DNA of 10,330 nucleotides, taken from contig PKQR01000075.1 of the NCBI GenBank assembly GCA_017578085.1, forward strand, positions 1 through 10,330, in the 5' to 3' direction. The notes beneath the pieces were generated by a model. That model was not told the origin of the DNA. It ran no database searches and worked only from the letters and a program-made list of their open reading frames with translations. The translations under genes and the position numbers were made by a program. This stretch comes from Bacillota bacterium (GTDB lineage: Bacteria > Bacillota > Limnochordia > Limnochordales > ZCTH02-B6). Numbering within the stretch: position 1 is the first letter of the stretch; each line of letters begins with the position of its first letter. Below, one piece after another: positions 1-5,799 of the stretch.

Positions 1-1
1 G

Positions 2-172
2 AGCGACCGGCTGTTTGAAGAGGGCGTGTTCGCGCAAGGGATCGCCTATCCGACGGTGCCGCGGGGCAAGGCGCGCGTGCGCACCATCGTCACCGCGGCC
101 CACACCCGCGACGATCTCGACCAGGCGTTGGCGGCGTTCCGGAAAGTCGGGCGTGAACTGGGCATCATTTGA
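2..172 (+). CDS. kbl: 2-amino-3-ketobutyrate CoA ligase (glycine C-acetyltransferase), C-terminal fragment
   Basis: Only the last 56 codons and the TGA stop are inside the window; the gene enters from the left edge. The visible residues run from SDRLFEEGVF through YPTVPRGKARVRTIVTAAHT to a final FRKVGRELGII. This matches the C-terminal small domain of the alpha-oxoamine synthase family, which is PLP-dependent and cytoplasmic. The YPTVP-x-GKAR-x-R-T-I-V-(T/S)-x-x-HT pattern is typical of Kbl-type enzymes, which split 2-amino-3-ketobutyrate with CoA into glycine and acetyl-CoA during threonine breakdown. The closest alternative is 8-amino-7-oxononanoate synthase (BioF), which shares this fold and much of this motif. 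The PLP lysine is not in the window, so the family is secure but the substrate is not. A tdh gene often sits beside kbl but would be off the left edge. The next gene starts about 100 bases downstream behind its own promoter signal. Confidence 0.8.
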   Translation, partial: SDRLFEEGVFAQGIAYPTVPRGKARVRTIVTAAHTRDDLDQALAAFRKVGRELGII

Positions 173-175
173 CTC

Positions 176-198
176 GCATGGCGTGTTTTCACCCATGC
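176..198 (+). terminator. bulged hairpin just after the kbl-like stop, possible terminator
   Basis: Arms GCATGG (176-181) and CCATGC (193-198) are exact reverse complements. Inside them GTG (183-185) and CAC (190-192) extend the stem across a single bulged C at 182, leaving a TTTT loop. The stem starts 3 bases after the TGA. No T-run follows it, so it does not fit a classical intrinsic terminator. It could be an mRNA 3'-end stabiliser, a weak terminator, or chance. Confidence 0.35.
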
Positions 199-227
199 CG
201 GTCCGTCTCCCACGGCTTGCCCAACAG

Positions 228-236
228 TGCTATACT
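228..236 (+). promoter_or_regulatory. extended -10 promoter for the unknown gene
   Basis: TG-C-TATACT is a full extended -10 element: TG at 228-229 and the hexamer TATACT at 231-236, which differs from TATAAT at one position. No good -35 hexamer sits 16-18 bases upstream, but extended -10 promoters of housekeeping sigma factors can do without one. The predicted transcript would start near base 243, giving a leader of about 29 bases before the chosen ATG at 272. This also argues against the in-frame GTG at 227, which would lie upstream of the transcript start. Confidence 0.55.
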
Positions 237-257
237 TTGTGGAGTGGACTGGGATGT

Positions 258-263
258 GGGAGG
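258..263 (+). promoter_or_regulatory. ribosome binding site that decides the start at 272
   Basis: GGGAGG ends 8 bases before the ATG at 272, the usual spacing. The other in-frame starts (GTG 227 and ATG 254) have no comparable purine-rich site at the right distance. Confidence 0.65.
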
Positions 264-271
264 CGAGGCAC

Positions 272-1096
272 ATGCGGTTTGTAGTCGAAGAGGGACACCT
301 GCGGGTCTACGCGGAGAGGGAAGAGCTGGCCGCGGGAATCGACCCTGGTGTCCACACGGGCCGCGAAGTGCTGGTGATTTCCATCCCGTTGGAGACGGGC
401 ACCAACAACGAAATGCTTGTGGAACCAATGGCGCAAGGCATCGCGTCGGTGCTGGAGGCCGGCTGGCAGACGCCTGCGGCCAAGGTACGGGACGTGGTCG
501 TCATCACCGAGCACCCTGGGGGCGCGTACAGCTGGCTGTCGCTCCTGCGCACCGGCGGCTGCGAAGGTGTAAACATCTTGGACGCGACGCTCGACATGGG
601 CGTCCACTTCATCATGAACCATGAGGACCAGGAGCGGCATCTGGGCTCCTGGGAATACCAGGCCATTTCGCCCGAAGACGGTTTCACGCTCGAGGTCTGC
701 CAGGCGCTGTTGGAAACCATCAACGTGCCGCCGCTGTTTGCCGACAGCGACCTGTTGCGGGAGGAAGACGACGCTCCCGAAGAGAGCAACGGGCGCATGA
801 CGTGGCAGGACTACGAGGAGCGCTACGGCATGACGACCCAGGAGCTTATGCAGCGGCTGGCCTCGGGCGAAGAGGAGATTTTGACGCCTGCCCAGTGGGA
901 AGAGAAAGCCGATTGGCTGTGGTCGTACGACGACTACCTGCGGGAGCAGTGGAAGCGGACGGTAGTGGATTACATGACAGCCGAACTGGCCGTGCTGCGG
1001 CGCCGGCTTGAGGATCTGGAAGCCGAGCGACAGCGGACGGGAGACGCGATCGCGCGCCTCGAAGAGCAGGGGGCCCGCTTCGCGGAGGACAGCTGA
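272..1096 (+). CDS. hypothetical acidic protein with C-terminal coiled coil
   Basis: This 274-residue protein is not one I recognise. The start at 272 is chosen for its GGGAGG ribosome site and because the extended -10 element at 228-236 lies just upstream. Residues 1-155 look like a compact alpha/beta domain, with beta-rich stretches near 32-40 (EVLVISIPL) and 73-80 (RDVVVITE). Residues 156-175 are a very acidic linker. Residues 177-240 are helical with many aromatic and acidic residues (MTWQDYEERYGM, then EKADWLWSYDDYLREQW); the YGM-T-x-x-E-L segment faintly recalls short helical modules in small antitoxin-like proteins, but this is only a weak resemblance. Residues 236-272 have heptad character (AELAVLRRRLEDLEAE) and should form a coiled coil. 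There is no signal peptide, membrane segment, nucleotide-binding loop or obvious metal motif, so it is probably cytoplasmic. It appears monocistronic, with its own promoter and the nuo promoter 37 bases beyond its stop. Base composition matches its neighbours. Confidence 0.8.
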   Translation: MRFVVEEGHLRVYAEREELAAGIDPGVHTGREVLVISIPLETGTNNEMLVEPMAQGIASVLEAGWQTPAAKVRDVVVITEHPGGAYSWLSLLRTGGCEGVNILDATLDMGVHFIMNHEDQERHLGSWEYQAISPEDGFTLEVCQALLETINVPPLFADSDLLREEDDAPEESNGRMTWQDYEERYGMTTQELMQRLASGEEEILTPAQWEEKADWLWSYDDYLREQWKRTVVDYMTAELAVLRRRLEDLEAERQRTGDAIARLEEQGARFAEDS

Positions 1097-1112
1097 CCGG
1101 TGGGCACCGGTC
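1095..1112. repeat. 18-bp dyad overlapping the stop codon of the unknown gene
   Basis: GACCGGTG and CACCGGTC are perfect 8-base inverted arms separated by GG. The left arm includes the last two bases of the TGA stop at 1094-1096. In RNA it could form a 7-bp stem with a GGGC loop, but no T-run follows, so an intrinsic terminator is not well supported. As DNA it lies 20 bases upstream of the nuo -35 box, a position where a regulator could bind. Which role applies, if any, cannot be told from sequence alone. Confidence 0.45.
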
Positions 1113-1132
1113 GAACCAGGCCCCAGTTCGCC

Positions 1133-1162
1133 TTTACAAGGCCTGCCGGCCTGTGTTATGAT
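1133..1162 (+). promoter_or_regulatory. promoter of the nuo operon
   Basis: TTTACA (1133-1138) matches the -35 consensus TTGACA at five of six positions. After an 18-base spacer comes TATGAT (1157-1162), five of six to TATAAT, preceded by TG at 1154-1155 as an extended -10. This is the best sigma-70/sigma-A type promoter I see in the window, and it sits in the longest non-coding gap, just before a ten-gene co-oriented run. Transcription should begin near 1169, leaving a leader of roughly 75-90 bases before nuoA. A small dyad, AGGCC-TGCC-GGCCT (1139-1152), lies within the spacer. I see no comparable promoter in the short gaps further downstream. Confidence 0.7.
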
Positions 1163-1203
1163 GGCCGTGACAAGGCGAATGAGAGCCGTTTTTCTGGCTC
1201 TGG

Positions 1204-1221
1204 TTGTGATGATTTTCACAA
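1204..1221. promoter_or_regulatory. Rex-type operator (NADH/NAD+ redox sensor site)
   Basis: The 18-mer TTGTGATGATTTTCACAA has perfect arms TTGTGA and TCACAA around six A/T-rich bases. Rex repressors of Gram-positive and related bacteria bind TTGTGA-A-N4-T-TCACAA; only one defined inner base differs (T for A at position 7). Rex releases DNA when NADH rises, and respiratory genes such as nuo, ndh and cyd are known targets in other bacteria. The site lies about 35-52 bases downstream of the predicted transcription start and upstream of nuoA, a place that suits repression by blocking RNA polymerase. The core TGTGA-N6-TCACA is shared with CRP-type sites. The outer T and A, the position downstream of the promoter and the target gene favour Rex, but a CRP/FNR-family protein is the main alternative. 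Confidence 0.75.
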
Positions 1222-1224
1222 ATG

Positions 1225-1239
1225 CCGGCCGCCGGCCGG
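1225..1239 (+). repeat. GC hairpin in the nuoA leader
   Basis: CCGGCC (1225-1230) and GGCCGG (1234-1239) are exact inverted arms around a GCC loop, giving a very stable 6-bp stem in the mRNA. It sits between the Rex-like site and the probable nuoA ribosome site at 1243-1249. No T-run follows, so termination is unlikely. It may influence nuoA translation or protect the 5' end, or may simply reflect GC-rich sequence. Confidence 0.4.
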
Positions 1240-1242
1240 GTT

Positions 1243-1249
1243 AGGGTGG
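1243..1249 (+). promoter_or_regulatory. probable ribosome binding site of nuoA
   Basis: AGGGTGG ends 8 bases before GTG 1258. It is weaker than the sites of later nuo genes but better than anything ahead of ATG 1222, whose upstream bases are the Rex-like palindrome, or ahead of GTG 1246. It supports the 1258 start without proving it. Confidence 0.4.
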
Positions 1250-1257
1250 CGATTTGG

Positions 1258-1608
1258 GTGCATACCTACGTCCCGTTGTTGATTTTCATGGGCGTGGCCC
1301 TCGCGATCCCGCTGCTGATAACCCTCCTTGTGGAAACCGTCAGTTCGCGCCGGCCAGACCCCGTCAAGTACGTGCCGTACGAAAGCGGCTACCCGACGAC
1401 GGCCCTGCGCGGGCGGTTCCCCATCAAGTTCTACGTGATCGCCATGCTCTTCGTCATCTTTGACGTGGAGGCGGCCGCCTTCTACTCGTGGGCCGTCATG
1501 CTGCGAGAGCTCGGCACGTACGGGCTGGCGGCGATGGCCCTGTTTTTGATCGTGTTCGTGTTGGGCGACCTGTACGTGTGGAAAAAGGGGGGGTTCGAGT
1601 GGAGATGA
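1258..1608 (+). CDS. nuoA: NADH-quinone oxidoreductase subunit A
   Basis: This small membrane subunit of complex I (Nqo7/ND3 family) forms part of the hinge between the hydrophilic and membrane arms near the quinone channel. From GTG 1258 it has 116 residues, close to the family's usual 115-140. Three membrane helices are visible at about 5-25, 56-79 and 88-106. The family signature loop PYESG (40-44) and the FDVE motif (68-71) at the end of helix two are intact. The start is uncertain: GTG 1258 has a plausible AGGGTGG site at 1243-1249, GTG 1246 would give 120 residues, and ATG 1222 would give 128 but directly abuts the Rex-like operator and lacks a ribosome site. It is the first gene of the operon, and its TGA overlaps the ATG of nuoB by four bases, suggesting coupled translation. 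Expression probably depends on the promoter at 1133-1162 and the operator at 1204-1221. Confidence 0.93.
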   Translation: MHTYVPLLIFMGVALAIPLLITLLVETVSSRRPDPVKYVPYESGYPTTALRGRFPIKFYVIAMLFVIFDVEAAAFYSWAVMLRELGTYGLAAMALFLIVFVLGDLYVWKKGGFEWR

Positions 1609-2078
1609 CCAACAACCAGTTTTTCTTAACGAGTGTCGAAAAGTTCGTCCGTTGGGCGCAAAAGTCGTCCATCTGGCCGCTGACGTTCGGCCTTGCCTGC
1701 TGCGCCATCGAGATGATGAACCTCGTGTCGCCGCGCTATGACATGGCCCAGTTTGGCGCTGAGGTGTTCCGCAGCACGCCCCGGCAGGCGGACCTGATGA
1801 TCGTGTCCGGGCGGCTTTCCAACAAGATGGTGCCGGTCATCGAGCAGGTGTATCGCCAAATGCCGGAACCCAAGTGGGTTATCGCCATGGGCGCGTGCGC
1901 GTCCAGCGGCGGCATCTTCGACAACTACGCCATCGTGCAGGGCGTTGACGAGGTGCTGCCCGTGGACATCTACGTGCCCGGCTGCCCGCCGAGTCCCGAT
2001 GCGGTGCTGTACGCCGTGCTGAAGCTGAGGGAGGCCATCGCCAGCGGGCAGGCCCACGGTGGAGTGATGCGGGCGTGA
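1605..2078 (+). CDS. nuoB: NADH-quinone oxidoreductase subunit B
   Basis: This 157-residue protein is the complex I subunit (Nqo6/PSST family) that carries cluster N2, the [4Fe-4S] centre that hands electrons to quinone. Ligands are visible as the tandem cysteines 32 and 33 in GLACCAIEMM, Cys98 in MGACASSGG and Cys127 in VPGCPPSPD. The spacings of 65 and 29 residues equal those of the Thermus Nqo6 ligands (Cys45, 46, 111, 140). The conserved segment RYDMAQFGAE (44-53), close to the quinone pocket, is present. The ATG at 1605 is chosen because it overlaps the nuoA stop as ATGA; the reading frame is open further upstream, but those extra codons lie within nuoA. A G-rich stretch at 1587-1593 may serve as ribosome site, though coupling with nuoA is likely more important. 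It acts on the cytoplasmic side at the base of the hydrophilic arm. Confidence 0.97.
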   Translation: MTNNQFFLTSVEKFVRWAQKSSIWPLTFGLACCAIEMMNLVSPRYDMAQFGAEVFRSTPRQADLMIVSGRLSNKMVPVIEQVYRQMPEPKWVIAMGACASSGGIFDNYAIVQGVDEVLPVDIYVPGCPPSPDAVLYAVLKLREAIASGQAHGGVMRA

Positions 2079-2692
2079 GCGGCGTGCGGCGGCAACGAGA
2101 GCCTTACACGGGCGGGGCCGAGGCCATGGCCTACGTGCGGGACGAGATCGTGCCCGCACTGGTGGCGGCCTTCGGCGACGGCGTCGTACCACTGGAAACC
2201 CCCTTTGAGATGCCGCAGGTGCAGGTGGCCCCCGGGCAGCTGGCGGCGGTGGCCCGCTGGCTGAAGGACCGGGGCTTCAACATGCTGGTCGACGTGGGCG
2301 GTGTGGACTACCTCCCGCGCAAGCCCCGGTTTGAAGTGGTTTACCACCTCTTGGCTCTGCCGCAGCTGTGGCGGCTGCGGCTGCGGGTGCCGGTGGAGGA
2401 AGACGAGGCGGAAGTGCCGACGGTGAGCGACGTGTGGCCGTCGGCGGCCGCCGCGGAGCGGGAGGTCTGGGATTTGTTCGGCATCCGCTTTGCCGGCCAT
2501 CCCAACTTGACCCGCATCCTCATGCCCGACGACTGGGTGGGGCACCCGCTGCGCAAGGATTACCCGCTCCAGGGCCCGCGCGCCCAGTTGCCGGCCCATG
2601 CGGCGGAGCGCAACCGCTACCATGCCCCCAAGCTGCCGGGTGACCCGCCGGGCACGGCGGGCCTGCCGGGCGGCGCGAAAGGCGGGAAGTGA
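2075..2692 (+). CDS. nuoC: NADH-quinone oxidoreductase subunit C
   Basis: This is the 30-kDa structural subunit of complex I (Nqo5 family), 205 residues, without cofactors; it packs against NuoD and NuoI in the connecting arm. The family core is clear: FEVVYHLLAL (86-95), EREVWDLFGIRFAGHPNLTR (128-147), and the terminal HPLRKDYP (157-164). The first 20 residues are variable, and the last 30 are Pro/Gly rich, as is common in this family. The GTG at 2075 overlaps the nuoB stop as GTGA and has a GGTGGAG site at 2059-2065. ATG at codon 18 (2126) is an internal alternative that would shorten only the variable N-terminus. nuoC and nuoD are separate genes, unlike the fused nuoCD of E. coli. Confidence 0.95.
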   Translation: MSGVRRQREPYTGGAEAMAYVRDEIVPALVAAFGDGVVPLETPFEMPQVQVAPGQLAAVARWLKDRGFNMLVDVGGVDYLPRKPRFEVVYHLLALPQLWRLRLRVPVEEDEAEVPTVSDVWPSAAAAEREVWDLFGIRFAGHPNLTRILMPDDWVGHPLRKDYPLQGPRAQLPAHAAERNRYHAPKLPGDPPGTAGLPGGAKGGK

Positions 2693-2693
2693 C

Positions 2694-3923
2694 ATGCGGC
2701 AGGTTGTTCGTTCAGGCGACTACGATCTCGACTTGGAAGAGCTGGTGATCGAGGGCGAAGGCGACCGGATGACCTTGAGCGTCGGCCCGCACCATCCGAG
2801 CACCCACGGCGTGTTGCGCATGGTGCTCGAGATCGAGGGCGAGCGCATCGTCAAGGCGACGCCGGAGGTCGGGTTTCTCCATACGGGCATCGAAAAGACG
2901 GCCGAGAACCTGACCTGGCAGCAGGCCATCACGGTCATCGACCGGATGGACTACCTGGCGCCTTTGTCCAACAACTTGGGCTACGTGCTGGCGGTCGAGA
3001 AGCTCTTGGGGCTTGAGGTGCCGCCCCGGGCGCGCATCCTGCGCCTGCTTTTCACCGAGCTCCAGCGCATGGCCAGCCACCTGCTGTGGCTGGGGACGAC
3101 GGCTCTGGACATCGGCTCCCAGAGCGTCCTGATGTATGCCTTTGACCTGCGTGAGGGCATCCTGGACCTCTTTGAAGAGGCGTCCGGGGCCCGCATGAAC
3201 CCGAGCTATTTCCGGGTCGGCGGCATCGCCCAGGACATCCCGGAGGGCTTCGAGGACATGTGCCGGAGGTTCCTGGACCGGGTGCCCGAGCGCATCCGGG
3301 AAATCCGGAACATCCTCGATGAAAACCCGATCTGGCTCGACCGGCTCAAGGGCGTGGGCGTTATCTCCGCAGAGGACGCCATCGCGTGGGGCGTCACGGG
3401 CCCCAACCTGCGGGCTTGCGGCGTGCCGTATGACGTGCGCAAGGCGTTCCCGTACGCGGGCTACGACGAGTTCGAGTTTGACGTGCCCGTGGGCGAGAAC
3501 GGCGACTGCTACGACCGCTACGTCGTGCGCATGGAAGAAATCATGGAATCGTACCGGCTGTGCCGGCAGGCCCTGGCGCGCCTGCCCCGCGGCCCGGTGA
3601 TGGTGAACGACCGCAAGATCGCGCTGCCGCCCAAGCACGAGGTGCGGCAGAGCATGGAGGCCCTTATCCACCACTTCAAGCTGGTGTCGTACGGTTTCGA
3701 CGTGCCGGCGGGCGAGGTGTACCAGGCCCTTGAGAGCCCCCGCGGCGAGATCGGGTTCTACGTGGTGTCCAACGGCAAGAACAAGCCGTGGCGGGTAAGG
3801 GTGCGGGGGCCAGCGTTTTACAACGTATTTGCCATGCCGGTCATGATGCAAGGCGCCCTGCTGGCCGACATGGTGGCCATCATCGCCACCGTCGACCCGG
3901 TGTTTGGGGAGGTGGACCGCTGA
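2694..3923 (+). CDS. nuoD: NADH-quinone oxidoreductase subunit D
   Basis: This 409-residue subunit (Nqo4, 49-kDa family, related to the large subunit of [NiFe] hydrogenases) builds most of the quinone head-group site together with NuoB. The N-terminal signature GPHHPSTHGVLR (31-42) contains His38. Tyr87 lies in RMDYLAP (84-90) and Asp139 in ALDIGS (137-142). These correspond in number to the Thermus Nqo4 quinone-site residues His38, Tyr87 and Asp139. The hydrogenase NiFe cysteines are absent, as expected for complex I. The chain ends in the family-typical DPVFGEVDR. ATG 2694 follows the nuoC stop by one base and has a GGCGGGAAG purine stretch upstream. The frame is open further upstream, but those codons lie within nuoC and do not resemble the family. 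Confidence 0.97.
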   Translation: MRQVVRSGDYDLDLEELVIEGEGDRMTLSVGPHHPSTHGVLRMVLEIEGERIVKATPEVGFLHTGIEKTAENLTWQQAITVIDRMDYLAPLSNNLGYVLAVEKLLGLEVPPRARILRLLFTELQRMASHLLWLGTTALDIGSQSVLMYAFDLREGILDLFEEASGARMNPSYFRVGGIAQDIPEGFEDMCRRFLDRVPERIREIRNILDENPIWLDRLKGVGVISAEDAIAWGVTGPNLRACGVPYDVRKAFPYAGYDEFEFDVPVGENGDCYDRYVVRMEEIMESYRLCRQALARLPRGPVMVNDRKIALPPKHEVRQSMEALIHHFKLVSYGFDVPAGEVYQALESPRGEIGFYVVSNGKNKPWRVRVRGPAFYNVFAMPVMMQGALLADMVAIIATVDPVFGEVDR

Positions 3924-4516
3924 TGACGGCACAAGACCCGGCCCGGGTCAACGGGGCACAGGCTCAACCCTGGTGGGAGCGGCGGGCGGAGGACATCGAC
4001 CGCCTGATCGCCCAGTATCCCAAGCCCCGCTCGGCCCTCATGGGGCTTTTGTGGATGGCGCAGGAGGAGCGCGGCTGGGTGGCGCCCGAGGACATGGAGT
4101 TTATCGCCCAGCGGCTGGGCGTCTCCCGGGCCTACGTGGAATCCACCTGCTCGTTCTACTCCCTGTACCATCGCAAGCCCGTGGGCCGCTACGTCATCAC
4201 CGTCTGCGGCAACATCATGTGCGGCCTGTCGGGGGCCGAGGCGCTCATCCGCCATTTCGAGGAGCGGCTCGGCATCAAGCTGGGGGAGACGACCCCGGAC
4301 GGGCTGTTTACGCTGCTGGTGACCGGCGAGTGCATCGCCGCCTGCGACGGCGCGCCGGCGATCCAAATCAACGAGGAGTACTTCCATAAAGTCACCCCCG
4401 AGCGGGCGGACCAGATCCTGCAGGCGCTGCGGGATGGGGCCGACCTCGTGGAGCTGTCCGAGCGCATCGGCCTGATCCAGCCCGGGGCCGTGTGGGAAGC
4501 GGGGGAGAGCGCGTGA
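3923..4516 (+). CDS. nuoE: NADH-quinone oxidoreductase subunit E
   Basis: This is the 24-kDa thioredoxin-like subunit (Nqo2 family), 197 residues, holding the [2Fe-2S] cluster N1a at the tip of the hydrophilic arm next to NuoF. The four ligands are visible as Cys95 and Cys100 in VCGNIMC (C-x4-C) and Cys137 and Cys141 in ECIAAC (C-x3-C). The linking segment GIKLGETTPDGLFTL (117-131) is the normal family loop. The N-terminal helical part (20-90) includes SALMGLLWMAQEERGWV and the STCSFYSLYHRKPVG segment before the cluster fold. The start overlaps the nuoD stop as TGATG and is preceded by a strong GGGGAGGTGG site at 3906-3915, which decides it. The first 20 residues are variable, and the tail after residue 170 extends modestly past the cluster domain. 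Confidence 0.96.
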   Translation: MTAQDPARVNGAQAQPWWERRAEDIDRLIAQYPKPRSALMGLLWMAQEERGWVAPEDMEFIAQRLGVSRAYVESTCSFYSLYHRKPVGRYVITVCGNIMCGLSGAEALIRHFEERLGIKLGETTPDGLFTLLVTGECIAACDGAPAIQINEEYFHKVTPERADQILQALRDGADLVELSERIGLIQPGAVWEAGESA

Positions 4517-5799
4517 AGTACGAAAAGGTCCTGACCAAGGGCATCGGCGAGGTGGACCTGACCCGCATCGAAAACTACGAGGCCCAAGGGGGCTATCAGG
4601 CCCTGCGGAAGGCCCTCAAGAGCATGACGCCGGCCGAAGTGCACGCGGAGGTCAAGAAGGCGAACCTGCGCGGCCGCGGCGGCGCGGGCTTCCCGGCGGG
4701 TCTCAAGTGGGGGTTCCTCCCCGACGACGGCCGGCCGCGGTATTTGTGCTGCAACGCCGATGAGAGCGAGCCGGGCACCTTCAACAACCGTATGTTAATT
4801 GAGTACAACCCGCACCTGCTCATCGAGGGCATTCTGCTGGCGGCTTACGCGGTGCGGGCGGCCCGTTCCTTCATCTACATCCGCGGCGAGTTCCGCAAGG
4901 GCTACCGGGTGCTGCTGGACGCCATCGAGCAGGCCCGGGCCAAGGGTTACATGGGCGACCGCATCCTGGGCACCGACTTCTCCCAGGAGATCGTCGTCCA
5001 CCGGGGCGCGGGCGCCTACATCTGCGGCGAGGAAACCGGGCTCCTGAGCTCCCTGGAAGGCGGCCGCGGCGAGCCCCGCAACAAGCCGCCCTTCCCGGCG
5101 GTCGCGGGCTTGTACGGCATGCCGACGGTCGTCAACAACGTGGAGACCTTGTGCAACGTGCCCTTCATCATCGACCGGGGCGCGGACTGGTTCCTCTCCA
5201 TCGGCACCGAGAAGAGCCCCGGCACCAAGATCTTTTCGGTGAGCGGAGCGGTCAACCGCCCGGGCAACTACGAGCTGCCGCTGGGCGTCACCTTGGGCGA
5301 GCTCATCGAGGTGGCCGGCGGCCTGAAACCGGGCAGCAAGCTCAAGGCCGTGCAGCCGGGCGGCGCCAGCTCGCCGGTGCTCTTGCCCAACAATCTGGAC
5401 CTGCCGCTGGACTTCGACTCGGTGCAGCAGGCCGGCTCGATCCTGGGCACCGCGGGCGTGATGATCTTTGACCAGAACGTCTGCATGGTGCGGACGGCCT
5501 TGTACTACGCGGACTTCTTCTCGCACGAATCGTGCGGCCAGTGCACGCCGTGCCGGGAAGGGACGGCCTGGACGGCGCGCCTTTTGCGCAAGATTGAGCG
5601 CGGCGAGGGGACGCCCGAGGACATCGAGATCCTCAAGAGCCTGCGCGGCACCATGAGCGGCACGACCATCTGCCTCTTGTCGGACTTCTCGATTACGTTC
5701 CTGCAGTCGGTGCTCAAGCATTTCGCCGACGAGTTTGAAGCCCACATCCATGGGCGCGCCTGCCTGGCGGAGCGTCCACGGGAGGTGCGTAGCGCATGA
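4513..5799 (+). CDS. nuoF: NADH-quinone oxidoreductase subunit F, NADH- and FMN-binding
   Basis: This 428-residue subunit (Nqo1, 51-kDa family) oxidises NADH through FMN and passes electrons to cluster N3. Visible elements in order are the glycine-rich FMN/NADH loop LRGRGGAGFPAGLKW (52-66), CNADESEPGTFNNR (80-93), the GAGAYICGEETGLLSSLEG stretch (166-184), PPFPAVAGLYGMPTVVNNVE (192-211), an SLBB-like region (about 240-295), and the N3 ligands Cys341, Cys344 and Cys347 in SCGQCTPCREG plus Cys387. GTG 4513 overlaps the nuoE stop as GTGA, with a GGGGGAGAG stretch just upstream. The segment after Cys387 reads LLSDFS where many homologues have a glycine before the Asp; I treat this as family variation. 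It works in the cytoplasm as a tight pair with NuoE. Confidence 0.97.
   Translation: MKYEKVLTKGIGEVDLTRIENYEAQGGYQALRKALKSMTPAEVHAEVKKANLRGRGGAGFPAGLKWGFLPDDGRPRYLCCNADESEPGTFNNRMLIEYNPHLLIEGILLAAYAVRAARSFIYIRGEFRKGYRVLLDAIEQARAKGYMGDRILGTDFSQEIVVHRGAGAYICGEETGLLSSLEGGRGEPRNKPPFPAVAGLYGMPTVVNNVETLCNVPFIIDRGADWFLSIGTEKSPGTKIFSVSGAVNRPGNYELPLGVTLGELIEVAGGLKPGSKLKAVQPGGASSPVLLPNNLDLPLDFDSVQQAGSILGTAGVMIFDQNVCMVRTALYYADFFSHESCGQCTPCREGTAWTARLLRKIERGEGTPEDIEILKSLRGTMSGTTICLLSDFSITFLQSVLKHFADEFEAHIHGRACLAERPREVRSA

Noticed and set aside
227..271. GTG 227 as start of the unknown gene
   Set aside because: The codon sits inside the extended -10 promoter element and lacks a ribosome site; ATG 272 with GGGAGG at 8 bases is better.
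230..1219. Long open frame on the minus strand (about 329 codons) opposite the unknown gene
   Set aside because: It is the GC-rich antisense shadow of the + strand gene, it runs through the nuo promoter and Rex-like site, and its residue make-up (very high His, Arg, Pro) is unlike a real protein.
1204..1221. CRP site as the reading of the palindrome
   Set aside because: The core TGTGA-N6-TCACA fits CRP too, but the outer T and A, the position downstream of the promoter and the nuo target fit Rex better. Kept as the alternative rather than dismissed outright.
2712..3932. 406-codon open frame on the minus strand opposite nuoD
   Set aside because: Same antisense effect; nuoD on the sense strand is complete and highly conserved.
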